In this document: positions 22,805 to 34,193 of the stretch, piece after piece
How the letters are laid out: each line of letters opens with the position of its first letter
Numbering within the stretch: the first letter of the stretch is position 1
NCBI GenBank assembly: GCA_010093515.1
Contig: MU001670.1
Location: forward strand, 1,342,177 to 1,406,176
DNA from: Lineolata rhizophorae
Taxonomy: Eukaryota > Ascomycota > Dothideomycetes > Lineolatales > Lineolataceae
Length of the DNA stretch: 64,000 nucleotides
Direction: 5' to 3'
Made by a program: the position numbers and the translations under genes
Notes under the pieces: model-generated
What the model saw: the letters and a program-made list of their open reading frames with translations, nothing else
Database searches by the model: none
Told to the model about the DNA's origin: nothing

Positions 22805-24914
22805 ATGATCCACCTACCAAAGCCAATGCCGCACGCCGTGCCTCTGGACGCTCCCGTCGACGTGTTCCCGCCACAGTCCTTCGCGACGACAAAGCAGCCT
22901 CCGGCCTTCCCTCCGCCCTACCGCTTCGCAAGTCACGGCCAGGCCCTGCGGCCGGACCTGCACGCCTGTTCAAGATCGTCGAGTGTGGCCGTAGAGATGC
23001 GAGCTCCGGAGGCTGTTGCTAACGGGACATACTCTCATTATTCGGCCTATCCGCATGCGGCGGGCATAGCGGCAGCTTCAAAGACAAACGGCGTTCCTGA
23101 GGCACATTCCGACGCAGCTCACTATGGGAGCACGCTGGCTACGAACGCCTCGTCCTCGCGAACGGCAGCCGACTCAACCCGATATTTGCGTAATTTCACA
23201 CCCAACGGAGTCGCTTCTAGGACTCAGAGTCCGGTACCGCAGCGAGCGCCAACCGCGGTACCTGATTCGACTCACCGCAAAAAGCCGTCAAGCAGTGCCA
23301 TTGCTCCATACTTTCAGATTCCGCCTACGATCGACACTCCCCAGGGGAGCATTGCACATCTTGCTGCAGAGGTATGAGAATCTCCGGGTGGATGACTAAG
23401 AAAGTTCGAGCCGGCTAATTCAACACCTAGATCACGTGCCTTTTCTGGTTCGAGAACTCTTCAACCCTAACGCTGGTGGAGAAGTCTGGACCTCAAGCTG
23501 CACTCAGTGTCGTCGGCCTTGCTGCGGATGCTATTCCCACAACCGGATTCAAGAAGTGGGTGACGACAATTTTGACTACCACACAAGTTGCACAAAATGT
23601 CATCCTTCTAGCCTTGCTTTTCATATACCGGCTTAAGAAAATCAACCCAGCCGTCAAAGGTAAACAAGGCAGTGAATACCGATTGCTGACGGTAGCGTTG
23701 ATGCTGGGAAACAAATGTGAGTGCTAGTGCCTGTTCCGCCCGGGTTTGAGATTTTACTGACCCCATCAGTCTTGGATGACAACACCTATACGAACAAGAC
23801 ATGGGCAGAAGTTTCGGGCATCTCTGTTCAAGAAGTTCACATCATGGAAGTCGAGTTCCTCAGCAATATGAAGTACAATCTGTACACATCCGAGGCTGAG
23901 TGGCAGGAATGGCATCAGACCCTCGGAAAATTCGGGACGTTCTTCGATAAGGCATCACGCCCCTCGCAGCCAAACCAGCAACTGATGGGACCGGCTACAC
24001 CGACCCTACACGCACCGCCTTCACTCCCTTCTCCTCCGACCTCTAACCACGCTTCTCCCCCGTTCCCAGCGACCTATTCTCCTAATGTTCCGATGTACAC
24101 GCAAACCCCACAAATTCAACCTCAGGCGAACCACGCTGTTGTTTCTCCGATTGGGTCTCTTCCGGAGCCGGACCCGCGTGCGCGTGGAAGGAAGCGGAGT
24201 GTCGAAGATCCCACCCAGGAGACGCCATCGAAGAAGGTTGCTCGTGGGTTCTACCCTCCACATTCGGCTACAAGCGGACCTTCCGTTTCAGCCTCGCAAC
24301 CGACCACTCTCCCGCGGCTGCCGTTGCCGAGCCTTCCGATGCCAAACGGGCAATTGCCTGCAGTCTCTCAGGCGCCTCAGCAATTTGTGCCCCAGCTTCT
24401 GCCTCCGCCTGGAGGCCGGGCTATGTCCCTAGTCTACCCCCCTCCGACGCAGTTTCCTCAGCAGCCGTCCATGCCGGGCACGGTGCCTCCAGTTCAGTCA
24501 GTTGCACCACAACCTGCGCCCATTAATACTCTAGGCGACCACCAGCGGCAGCTCAGCCCGTATCCCAATAGCTCAAACCACTCCTCGCCTATCACAATCA
24601 ACCTCCCCCCGTCGACAGCACAACAAATCCAGCCCCAGAACCGGTTGTCACCCTCGTACTTCCTTGCTCAACGCAACTCTCCTTATAGACCGGTTAGGGG
24701 TGTGACGACTCTGCTTGTCCCTCCTCCGTCGTCCTCCATGAACCATCCTCCCCGCCCCCTGGGTTTCGAGCAAATGCAATATCAGTCATTGGGACGACCT
24801 TTTGCTGAGCGCCGCGTTGGCCAGCTGCCCTATACAAACCTGGACGCATGGCCGGAATCCAATCAATTCAATCAGCTGCCTGCTCTGCATCCGGCGAATG
24901 CTCGTCGATCCTGA
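22805..24914 (+). CDS. PHO80/CLG1-like cyclin
   Basis: A cyclin of 665 residues that probably activates a Pho85-type kinase. Exons: 22805-23371, 23431-23716 and 23770-24914. The N-terminal ~190 residues are low-complexity (Ser, Pro, Ala). The cyclin box spans roughly residues 190-320: ITCLFWFENSSTL, AADAIPTTGFKKWVTTIL, VILLALLFIYRLKKINPAVK, YRLLTVALMLGNKFLDDNTY, TNKTWAEVSGISVQEVHIME and FLSNMKYNLY. The LGNKFLDD...NKTW.E.S signature is diagnostic of PHO80-type cyclins and is completed exactly at the second splice. The C-terminal half is Pro/Gln/Ser-rich and disordered, with a basic RGRKRSVEDP patch that may be nuclear targeting. Length and layout match CLG1-like fungal cyclins better than compact PHO80. 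The first ATG in frame is used. Confidence 0.9.
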
Positions 24915-27392
24915 ATTCAGACTCTTTTAATGCCTGTTCCGGCGTCCGACTTGCCCGACCGGACCAGCCCTGGAATAATTTGAGTCTAGATTGAATGGTT
25001 CCGGGAACCATTTCTCATCTAGGCCGAAACACTATCCGTAATTGCTTTTAAACCTTTAATTCTGAGCCGGCTGTACGATAGCGATGAAGTCATGAGGCGT
25101 TGGAGGCACCTCAAGACATAGATTTTACGAGCGCCAAGCTCTCTTCCCTTCATTCGGTCTTTTTTCATGGCGAATTTACATCTAGCATGTTTGCATTGCA
25201 CGGAGTTCCTGGGAACGTACTTCAGCAAAGTGTGCTAGATCACTCTTTTTGCGGGATACGATCGGTGTCAGTGCTGCCAACCTCACTAGCATTTGCATTT
25301 TCTTTTCGGCGTTGTGATCAAGGTCAACTACTACTCCTGTAGTACAGCTCGGTCCCGGCATTGGCATGATAGTCACACCAAGCTTCATTCCTCTTTCATT
25401 GGTTGTGGATTGGCGATGTTTCTAGTTGCAAACTTAAGTGATCGGTGGATGACCTGGGAATTGTCTAGCAGAGATTCCCATATCTGCCGGACCTTTAAAA
25501 GCAACATCCTAGCAATGCATAGAGTTACCGGACTGACGCGCAATTATGACTTACCGGACTTGGTCCCATGACGTGTTGCTGATGACAACTACAGGAGACT
25601 ACAGGATCCTTAACGTGAGAAGTGGAATTCAAGTCTGAGCGTACAGATCATTTTGCTCTGACAGGTCTACTTCTTGCCAGGCCTTGTGATAGGACGAATC
25701 GGTGTACTTGCTCAGAATGCTGTGTACTACGTCGGCAAAACTTGCCCCAGTAGAAACTTGGTTCATGACGGCGACATTAGCCGAGGATCCGTTCCTAGGC
25801 GTTGCACGTGACACTATCGGATATGAGCGTCTCGTCTCGGACGCCACCTATTGACTTCCCGAAGGTTCGTTGCTGGTTCATTCCTGGCCTGAAGCTATTT
25901 CCGATGATGTACCTGAGTAACTGAGCGACTGGTCTCCCAGCGAGGATCCATGTCATCTGGTGAACCTCACGCTTGTCCAGTCAGACTTGCCAATGCTTGG
26001 GACCAAGGTGTTACGTAGTAGTGGAACCTTGATTTATGGAAGAACCACTCCTCCCATGTGTAGAAGAATGCCTTGCCTCTGTAGTATGGACAGGTGCATG
26101 AAGTAATAAGCCCGTGCTATCTATCTGCAAGCGAAAAACCTGTTTATAGAATGCAATTTGGTTGGAAATCGAGTCGTTTATCATACTGCTATTACCAGCC
26201 GAAACCTATCCTGACATTTCCGTTGTAGCCATCCGAACTACTGTATGTCGGCATTAGGAGATTCTAGGGCATGGGCGTAGATCCTCGTGGATGTAGCGAG
26301 CCACGTTGGAGTGAGCCATACATCAATCGTAATCGAGCGTAGCATTGATTAGGGATGCACGCGCCCTAGAATCTCTATTTGACTCGGTGACTCATCTTAC
26401 CCCTAGGAAGTCACATTCCATAAAAGACTAGAAAAAGTGGTTCGGGCGAGCGGCGAATCATAGCATAACGTTGTTGGAGAAGGAAATGGGGAAAGCACAA
26501 GGGAAATCGCGGAAAAACTGCTCTGTCGTCCTTCTCTCCGAGCTAGGGCCATCTCACAGCTTCGGATAGTGTTGAGGCTACGGGAGCACTGAGAACTCGG
26601 AGACTAGGATGTTGCTGAGCCTCAGGGAACGGGTCGGAAGGGGATCCGCGTGTCGGCAGAGGGGTTCGCTGCCCTACCCGATCCTTGAAGCGGTAAGGAT
26701 TCGGCCGGAAGCTAAGATCGGGGAAAGGTTAATGCAGACTTCTAGACAGCGGGCTGACTGCATCAATGGAGATGATGGAAAAGGGGTTGGTCAGTCGGAA
26801 GGCGCCGTGGTGACAAAATTTTTTGCTCAAGTGAGACTGACGGTGGAGAGCTGCAAGCACGGGACCTCCCACGGGCCATTGCAATAGCGGCCACGCAGCC
26901 AAGCGTATGGGTAGGTTCTGCCACGCCGAAAGCGGGAATTACCTATGTGAAATGCCACTATGAGACGTGGGAGCGCGCAATTAGCCAGGGGCCTTGGCGC
27001 GAAGCTTTAGCACAGTGAAGATACTGCGGCACGAGCACGGAACATGAAAACAAAAGACGGCTGCACGCAAAAGAAAAACAAAAAAGGAGCACGGCAAACA
27101 ACCGTCACGCGCGCAGCGAGTCCGAGTCTGCAAAAAATCTGCGAGAACGGCGGGATGCTCGATGTAGGTGAGATGGCGGACGCCTCGGTGATTGGCCGAG
27201 TGGCTTATCGCGCGGCCTAGGCCTGGCGAAAAGAAAAACAAGCGAAGCAGAGCTGCTGGCCCGGGGCGCAGGAGAGCTGGCCCGCCGTCATAGTTGCAAC
27301 GTCCTCGAGCCGGCGCCCGGCCGCGACAGCTATCTTCAACCTCCTCCCCTCCCTCAGCTCCACCTATCGTCCCGCTCGCCGTCGCTGCCGCC
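24915..27392. other. Intergenic, no gene recognised
   Basis: About 2.5 kb, AT-rich from 24950 to 26450, with short unsupported frames (for example 25629-25847 minus). A TACGTAGTA copy occurs at 26012. The last 400 bp are the GC-rich promoter of the NADH dehydrogenase gene. Confidence 0.5.
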
Positions 27393-29408
27393 ATGGCTCG
27401 CACCGCTTCAGCACGGCCACTTGGGCTCGCGTCGTCCTTGACAGCACCGGCTCTGCCGTCTGCCCGCCGACCGTTCAGCGCGGCTGCCCGTCCGTCCTCG
27501 CTTTTCCGATCCGCTGCTCGGCCCGCATCAGCGAGGATACCAGCTTCTGCTAGGGCCTCAATCCGTCCGGCTTTCCGTCGCGCCTATGCCGACAGTTCTC
27601 CTGCACCGGTCGCTGAGTCTAAGCCCAAGAAGCGCTTCCGGGGCTTCTTGCGATGGACCTGGCGGCTGACGTACATCGCCGCCCTCGGCGGTGTCGCGTA
27701 CCTTGGTTGGGGCATCTACATCATGCGCAATCCTGCGGAACAGGCAATGCCCGATCCGTCCAAGAAGACGCTCGTCATTCTAGGTTCGCCGCCCTTCCCG
27801 ACTGCATAGGGGACGAGTGACTTGGGTCAATTGGCCGTCGCTGACCGAGTTCACCCCGTAGGTACTGGCTGGGGTTCTGTGTCTCTCCTGAAAAAGCTTG
27901 ACACTGAGAACTACAATGTCGTTGTCGTCTCTCCGCGCAACTACTTCCTCTTCACGCCGTTGCTTCCGTCATGTACTACCGGTGCCATTGAGCACCGCTC
28001 CATCATGGAGCCCATCAGGAACTTCCTGCGCCACAAGAAAGTCGCTGTCAAGTACTACGAAGCTGAAGCTACGAAGGTCGACTACGAGAAGAAGGTCATC
28101 TACGTCAATGATGAGTCCGAGGTGAAGGGCGAAATTTCTTCGACCGAGGTGCCGTTCGACATGCTCGTCGTAGGCGTGGGTGCCGAGAATGCTACTTTCG
28201 GTCGGTCTTCTAACACATACGGGTAATTGTGTATTTACTGACATCGCATATCAAGGCATTCCCGGCGTTCGCGAACACGCCTGCTTCTTGAAGGAGGTCG
28301 GCGATGCTCAAAAGATCAGGAACCGCATCATGGACTGCTGCGAGACCGCCATTTTCAAGGACCAGTCTCCTGACGAGGTCAAGCGGCTCCTCCACATGGT
28401 TGTTGTCGGCGGTGGCCCCACTGGAGTCGAGTTCGCCGGCGAGTTGCAAGACTTCTTCCAGGACGACCTGAAGAAATGGATCCCTGACATCACCGACTCC
28501 TTCCATGTCACGTTGGTGGAGGCACTTCCTAACGTGAGCTTTTTCGATGGTGCTCCATCCTTCACCTGCTAATGCGGCCACAGGTACTTCCCATGTTTTC
28601 GAAGCAATTGATCGACTACACCGAGAAAACGTTCAAGGAAGAGACCATCACTATCCGGACCAAGACGATGGTCAAAAACGTTACTGACAAGTACATCGAG
28701 GCTGAAAGCACTGGTCCGGATGGCAGGAAAGTCGTCGAGAAGATCCCCTACGGTCTATTGGTTTGGGCTACCGGCAACGCTGTTCGTCCCTTGGTGAAGG
28801 ATCTCATGTCGCAGATCCCCGCTCAAAAGGATTCGCGCCGCGGTCTCGCTGTCAACGAGTATCTTGTTGTGAAGGGAACCGAGAATATTTGGGCCGTTGG
28901 TGACTGTGCTATCGCAAACTATGCCCCGACAGCTCAGGTTGCGTCTCAAGAAGGTGCATTCCTTGCTCGTCTCTTCAACCAGATGGCTAAGACGGAAGAA
29001 GTTGAGACGGAGCTCAAGGCTCTTTCTGAGAAGCAAGAGAAGGCGCCGAACGGCGAGGCTCGGAATGCAGTCTTGAATGAGATCAAAGAGCTTCAGAAGC
29101 GTCTCCGCCGCGTCAAGACGATTGGTCCCTTTGAATACTCCCACCAGGGAAGCTTGGCTTATATTGGATCCGAGAAGGCCGTTGCTGATATCAGCTGGCT
29201 GACTGGAAACCTTGCCACTGGCGGGTCATTAACGTATCTATTCTGGCGGAGCGCGTATCTGAGCATGTGCTTCAGCAGTAAGCTTCCCTCTCCTGACGTC
29301 GACGTCCAAAACTTCTCATGACTAACTCTGGTAGCTCGCAACCGTGTGTTGGTTTGCGTGGATTGGGTTAAAGCGAAGATGTTCGGCCGTGACGTGTCCC
29401 GGGTGTAG
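27393..29408 (+). CDS. External alternative NADH:ubiquinone oxidoreductase, mitochondrial
   Basis: A type II NADH dehydrogenase of 591 residues that passes electrons from NADH to ubiquinone without pumping protons. Exons: 27393-27783, 27862-28200, 28256-28533, 28584-29277 and 29335-29408. Residues 1-65 form an Arg/Ala/Ser-rich mitochondrial presequence. A transmembrane segment ([18 protein letters not shown], about 90-107) fits anchoring in the inner membrane facing outward, as in NDE1/NDE2. The first Rossmann motif, [16 protein letters not shown], is joined across intron 1; the second is [23 protein letters not shown] and the C-terminal [12 protein letters not shown]...[12 protein letters not shown] are family hallmarks. 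I see no EF-hand insert between the two nucleotide-binding folds, so calcium control is unlikely. The donor of intron 1 (GTTCGC) is weak but its frame is right. Confidence 0.93.
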
Positions 29409-30417
29409 ACCAATAAAATCGAATAGGTGTGCGAGCCCGCAGATCCGTACATATTCTCCGGCATTCCTATAGCTTGGTATTGTTTGGACATTTTCACTGT
29501 ATTCATAGAGGTACGGCGGGCGGACGGATGACTAGGAGCTCTTTACGACAGTGGCGTGTGTGTCAGTTCTCTTGTGTCATAGTAAAGGTTGCTTTGCTTA
29601 CCTGTGTCTTTCCTCGGACGTCTCAAATGAGTACGTAGCGTCCAATTTTCGAGATTTATACATTCCCACCATTCAATCCGTATACGAGCACTCTCGCTTC
29701 CTTCCTAGTAATAGAATTTCATATGTAGCTTTGAGGTTCAGCAAAAAAGTATGCATGGCGCCTTGCTATCCCGGTGATAATCCTTGATTATTGAAGCGCG
29801 CTAGCGTCCATGAGCTTCGGCCTCTGTTTCAAATTCGTAGGAATACTATTAAGGGAGTGGGGTGTGAACACGGCGTGAAACGTACATTGACTATCCACAA
29901 TTGTACGTTAGCTCTATTTAGTCGGGTTCATTGCATTGTGCGTCTCCTAGAAAGCTTCTAAACACAACCCTGAGAGGTGCCGCTAGGGCCGGTCTTTTAG
30001 GATGGCGTCATGGGCATGTATCGTGGACTATATTTGGCATGGACCGAGCGCTACATCTGCCCAATCAACGCCAAAGATCTCGGGATTGCGTGCATAAGCG
30101 AGGGCCATCTCGTCACATTCGGAAAGTCTTTTTATCATCGAACGTCGCAGGATGGAGCCTTAAGGCACTCAGGTCCCTATGATGCGTACACCGAAACTTT
30201 AGGTTTATTAGTCGTATCCCAGGGACGAAGACGGTCTGCCCATCTCGACGACAATCCAATTGACCTCTTTCCCGGTGTTTATCTGCGGCTTGGACATCTC
30301 GTTCTACACGGAATACACACGGTTGGTGGCCTTGTAGCGATGGGCGTGCCACACAGCACGGCGCGAACTGTCGCGCCATTGTCCTTTCTCTACGACTTTG
30401 CGGCACAGCAATATGGC
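29409..30417. other. Intergenic, no gene recognised
   Basis: An open frame runs in from 30010 into the membrane-protein gene, but its first ~135 codons lack any conserved pattern and are taken as fortuitous. Confidence 0.45.
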
Positions 30418-31150
30418 ATGCTAGCGAAGCCGAACATGAAGGACATCCATGATGCCAATATTTCTTTTTTCAGTCCTCAGCCGTTTTACATCGCAGGGTT
30501 CTTCTTCCCTCAACAGATTCTGCAGCTGCTTTGGTTATGGCGGCTATGGAAGGGCGAAGACCGAGGAGAAGACCTGGATCAGATGATCGACTATACGCCA
30601 ATTTACGCTGTGGGGAACATTTGCATCGGGAGTACGTATGCCCCTTTTCTCCGCTGCAATTAAGACCGTCCAAAGTCCTCCTGATTTTGGACTTCAACTA
30701 TACTAACTTGCCACAGCGTGGATGTTTTTCTGGAATGCCAATGACTTGCGCACGTCCAACGTCTTCGTAACGATAAATACGCTCGCTCAACTTTCCTACG
30801 TTTGTCTGCGTCTAGGCAATGTCCGGCATAAAGGGCCAGACCGAAGCCCATCACCTCTAACGCACGCCATCGCGAAGACTTTTGCAGGTATTGGAGTCCT
30901 AGATCTCCTGCACAACACATCCGCGGCGTACTTCAAGGACCGAGGGCCTGCTACAACCGTGAAAGTTTTGACGGGCCTGGGATTCGGACTTGGATGCGCC
31001 GTCAGCGACTGGATGCTGGGGGCTTGTTTGGTGTACGACCTAATCGCGTTGGGAGCTGGCCAGAAGGGCACGTGGAGGATGCTCCTGAATGGGTATGCCA
31101 TCGGGTGTGCAGGCATCGTTGGGTCGAAGTTCTGGCTCAGTAGTAGGTGA
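30418..31150 (+). CDS. Orphan fungal multi-pass membrane protein
   Basis: A 215-residue protein in two exons (30418-30631 and 30717-31150). I recognise the pattern from conserved uncharacterised fungal proteins: KDIHDANISFFSPQPFYIAG, FFFPQQILQLLWLWRLW, DYTPIYAVGNICIGTWMFFW, SNVFVTINTLAQLSYVCL, AKTFAGIGVLDLLHNTSA and a C-terminal hydrophobic pair. This recognition is from memory and no function is known. About five hydrophobic segments suggest an integral membrane protein. The start is placed at MLAKPNMKDIHDANISFF because relatives begin shortly before the IHDANISFFSP motif; the frame stays open for 136 more codons upstream. The splice rebuilds NICIGTWMFFWN. No neighbour suggests a role. Confidence 0.75.
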
Positions 31151-32822
31151 GGGCTGAATCCCGGAGTGTCGCAGCGGAGGGCTAATAACTGGAAGGGGAG
31201 ACCGACACGGACGGAGCGATGACTTGGACTACAACAAATCTCCGCCGCAGGCCTAGGAGGCGTTAAGGGGCTCCTAAGCAAGTATGCCGACTATGTCACT
31301 GGAACCCAACTCTCCCCAACACCGTCTTTAGGAGAGATTAGCGAGGAGAAAACATTGCGGTGTGCGTGGCCGAAACCATTGAAAACTAGATGCGCACGTG
31401 TACCTCATCGGTTGATAGAGAGCTAAGCCTCTTGCACAAGGCCTACGGGCTAGAGTTCAGTAGCAAAAGTTTTATGACATGATGGTCGAGTGTCCCCGTT
31501 GGCCATGTGGAGGGCGCTTCCGGGCAGCTTTTGGGCCAAATTACGTGATAGCGTCTGTCGTTTCCAGCGTGCGGGTGACAGCGGCCGCCGGGGCTTGGGG
31601 GTTGGGCCGCTTTTAAAGAGGCGAAGCGGTGCGAGAAAGCCCCATGTCCACGCTTGGGGTATGTGGAGATCCCTCCGGAGGCATTCCACGGCGAACGGAG
31701 GCGCAAGGTCACATTGACGATATCGCGCGTCCGCGCGCGCTCTGTTCGTTGAACGATGGCCAGTCGCCAGCAACAGGGCACCTCTTAGCCATGGCACGCG
31801 ACTTAGCGTGCCCTCGCGGATCCAAGCCATCGCTATGGAATTTGTTGGGGTCGAGGGCAGCGCAGTTTCTCTTATACCAACGCGTCGCATGCGGTTGGCT
31901 AATCGCTAGAGGACCCTGCGTAGGGCGGGATGGTGAGTGGACCGGGCAGCCCGGCCCCCGGAGCCGGAGCGGCCGGCGATAAGGCGCGCCCGGTCGTGCC
32001 CAGGTGTGCAGCCGTTATCAACGCCGGCACTCCGTCTGACGCACCCCCTTCGGGTGCCCGCCCACCCTCCAACTCCCACTCCTACAGCCTCGCTTTATCT
32101 CTCAGATCTGTTTTCGGGGTTCCATGCGCCTAAATAGTAATAATCCGGGGTAACATCCCCAAGCCAACATGGGCACTTCCGGCTCCCGCGGTCGCATCGG
32201 GCGCTTGACGCGCTCGGCCCGTGTCGTCACAGTCACCTACCCGCTCACTCCTGCCATCGATCCCTTTCTCCCTTCGCATGTCGTCCTTTTCGTGCATTCT
32301 TCTGACTGACACGTTCCTCCGGGCACGCTTTGTGGTCTTGTTCCTTCCCTATATTTCGTGCTCATTGCGAGAAGTCTGCTGTGTGGCGTCTCAACCTCGC
32401 ACGAAACTTGCTTTTGCCTTGTTGCGCGACCCACAACCTCAGCTCTTATCGCGCGCACGCGCACGCGCCCTCACTCTCCTTTTGTGACCCTTCCTTCTGT
32501 CGCCTATTATTCCTTGCAGGAAGCCTCGATTACAGAACGTTATTCAACTCTCTACGCCCCAGTCTTTTTGCGTTATTTGCATCCAACAAGGTGGCGTCAG
32601 CTGCCCCTTTGTCCAGTGAGACACTTAGCAGGCGCCGCGATCGCGTGGCTCAGCACGCACTCTTTGACTCAGCTTCGGAGTATTCTCTTAAAACATCTGC
32701 ACCCCCTTTCGATATCTTATACTCGGAGAGGGACAGCTTGACTGAGCTCTTCATCCGTGCTCTCGGGGTCGCTACAAACAGCCCTGCTTGGTCGAGCACG
32801 GCCCTAACCCCTGGTTGACAAG
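31151..32822. other. Intergenic, promoter of the PQ-loop gene
   Basis: No supported gene; frames at 31443-31890 (minus) and 32330-32818 (plus) are compositional. The stretch 32200-32820 is CT-rich and probably transcribed leader of the PQ-loop gene. Confidence 0.5.
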
Positions 32823-34193
32823 ATGGAGGATTTTCGCACTGCGCTCGCGCCGCAGCTTCCACCACACTGTGTGCCAGCGAATGACTTCCTCTTCAAATTG
32901 TCGTCAACATTTCATACCTGCGTTCCATCCACTCTTGCCCTCATTTCAACGATTCTGGGCTGCTTAAGCATAGCGTCTTGGCTGTTCGCCCAGTTACCTC
33001 AAATATGGAAGAATTATCAGTTGGGTTCGACTTCGGGCCTAAGTATATTCTTCCTGGGAGAATGGCTGTTAGGGGACGCGTCGAACATGCTCGGTTCGAT
33101 TTTCACTCGCCAGGCGCTGTGGCAGGTCGTCATCGCCACGTACTACTGCTTGGTGGACTGTGTTCTGGTTGGTCAATGGTTGTGGTATGAGCTGCTGAAG
33201 CATGGTCGTCCGCTGAGGAGTGTTTGGGCCAAGAGAACGAGATGGGATGACGATTCTGACATTATTGATGGTCTGTCGGTGTCGAGTGCTACCGCATCTG
33301 TCGACAATCGTTCTACACTTGGCAAGGATATCCCAACGTTGCAGGTGGACGTCCAGCATTCAAAGCCTCGGGAAGTCTTCAGGACGCCGCAGTTTTCGTC
33401 GTCCCCGGCGTCATCAAGAGAAGGTGGGATGGGCACAAGCATGAACACTCCGCAGCATCGCAATCTTCTCCGCATTGCCGGTAACTCGTCGCCGACACCG
33501 TCTCCGAGAACGGTTTTGTATGTCGCGATGATTCTTGCCGTCGTTGCACGTGCGTCGCCAGTTCCATCGTCTGCTACACCGCCTGAAATAGTCGACTCAG
33601 GGACGGCTCCCGGAAGCACCCAGGAGAACGCCGGCCGGATCCTATCGTGGCTAAGCACCTTGATGTATCTCGGCTCTCGCATGCCGCAGCTCATCAAAAA
33701 CCACCTCCGGCGGTCCACCTCGGGCCTCTCCCCCACGCTCTTCGCAGCCGCCTTCTTCGGCAACCTCTTCTACTCGTCCTCGCTCCTCACGAACCCCTGC
33801 GCGTGGAACGACTTCGGGCCCTACGGCGGCGGCGGGTGGGCCGACGCCAACGGCAGCAGCCGCGTGGAGTGGATAGGGCGCGCGGCGCCCTTCTGGCTAG
33901 GCGCCGCCGGCGTGCTCGTCATGGACGCTGCCGTCGGCGTCCAGTTCTGGTACTTCGGCGAGGGCGCCGAGGGCACCCGGGCCGAGGCCAAGACGGTCGT
34001 CGTGGGCCAGCCGAACGGCAAGCGCTGGCGCTGGCGCCGCGTGAGCGGGTGGATGCGTGGGTGGGTGCCGAGCGTCTCGGAGGCGTCTACGCCGAGGCCG
34101 GGGAGCAGGGCGGAGAGAAGGCCCGAGGAGGAGCGACTTTTGGGGCCGTCGGAGGAGCGGTCGGTGTCGCCTCGTTATGGCGGGACGGCATAG
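32823..34193 (+). CDS. PQ-loop repeat transporter, YPQ/RTC2-like
   Basis: A seven-helix PQ-loop protein of 456 residues in one exon, of the family that exports cationic amino acids from the vacuole or lysosome (yeast YPQ1-3, animal PQLC2). Both PQ motifs are clear: AQLPQIWKNYQLGSTSGLS (P59-Q60) and SRMPQLIKNHLRRSTSGLS (P288-Q289). Each is followed by hydrophobic segments (FFLGEWLLGDASNMLGSIF; FAAAFFGNLFYSSSLL). WQVVIATYYCLVDCVLVGQWLWYELL is a typical mid-helix. Between the two repeats is an unusually long hydrophilic loop (about 140-240), Ser-rich and probably phosphorylated. The C-terminal tail is basic, then acidic with EERLL, a dileucine-like vacuolar sorting signal. Substrate specificity is inferred from family only. 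Confidence 0.9.
   Translation: MEDFRTALAPQLPPHCVPANDFLFKLSSTFHTCVPSTLALISTILGCLSIASWLFAQLPQIWKNYQLGSTSGLSIFFLGEWLLGDASNMLGSIFTRQALWQVVIATYYCLVDCVLVGQWLWYELLKHGRPLRSVWAKRTRWDDDSDIIDGLSVSSATASVDNRSTLGKDIPTLQVDVQHSKPREVFRTPQFSSSPASSREGGMGTSMNTPQHRNLLRIAGNSSPTPSPRTVLYVAMILAVVARASPVPSSATPPEIVDSGTAPGSTQENAGRILSWLSTLMYLGSRMPQLIKNHLRRSTSGLSPTLFAAAFFGNLFYSSSLLTNPCAWNDFGPYGGGGWADANGSSRVEWIGRAAPFWLGAAGVLVMDAAVGVQFWYFGEGAEGTRAEAKTVVVGQPNGKRWRWRRVSGWMRGWVPSVSEASTPRPGSRAERRPEEERLLGPSEERSVSPRYGGTA

Noticed and set aside
22057-22806. 249-codon minus-strand frame with Arg/Lys/Glu runs
   Set aside because: Antisense to the pyrimidine-rich leader of the cyclin gene, which explains its charged runs.
30010-30417. 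N-terminal extension of the orphan membrane protein
   Set aside because: The frame is open, but the peptide has no hydrophobic or conserved pattern, and relatives as I recall them start just before IHDANISFF.
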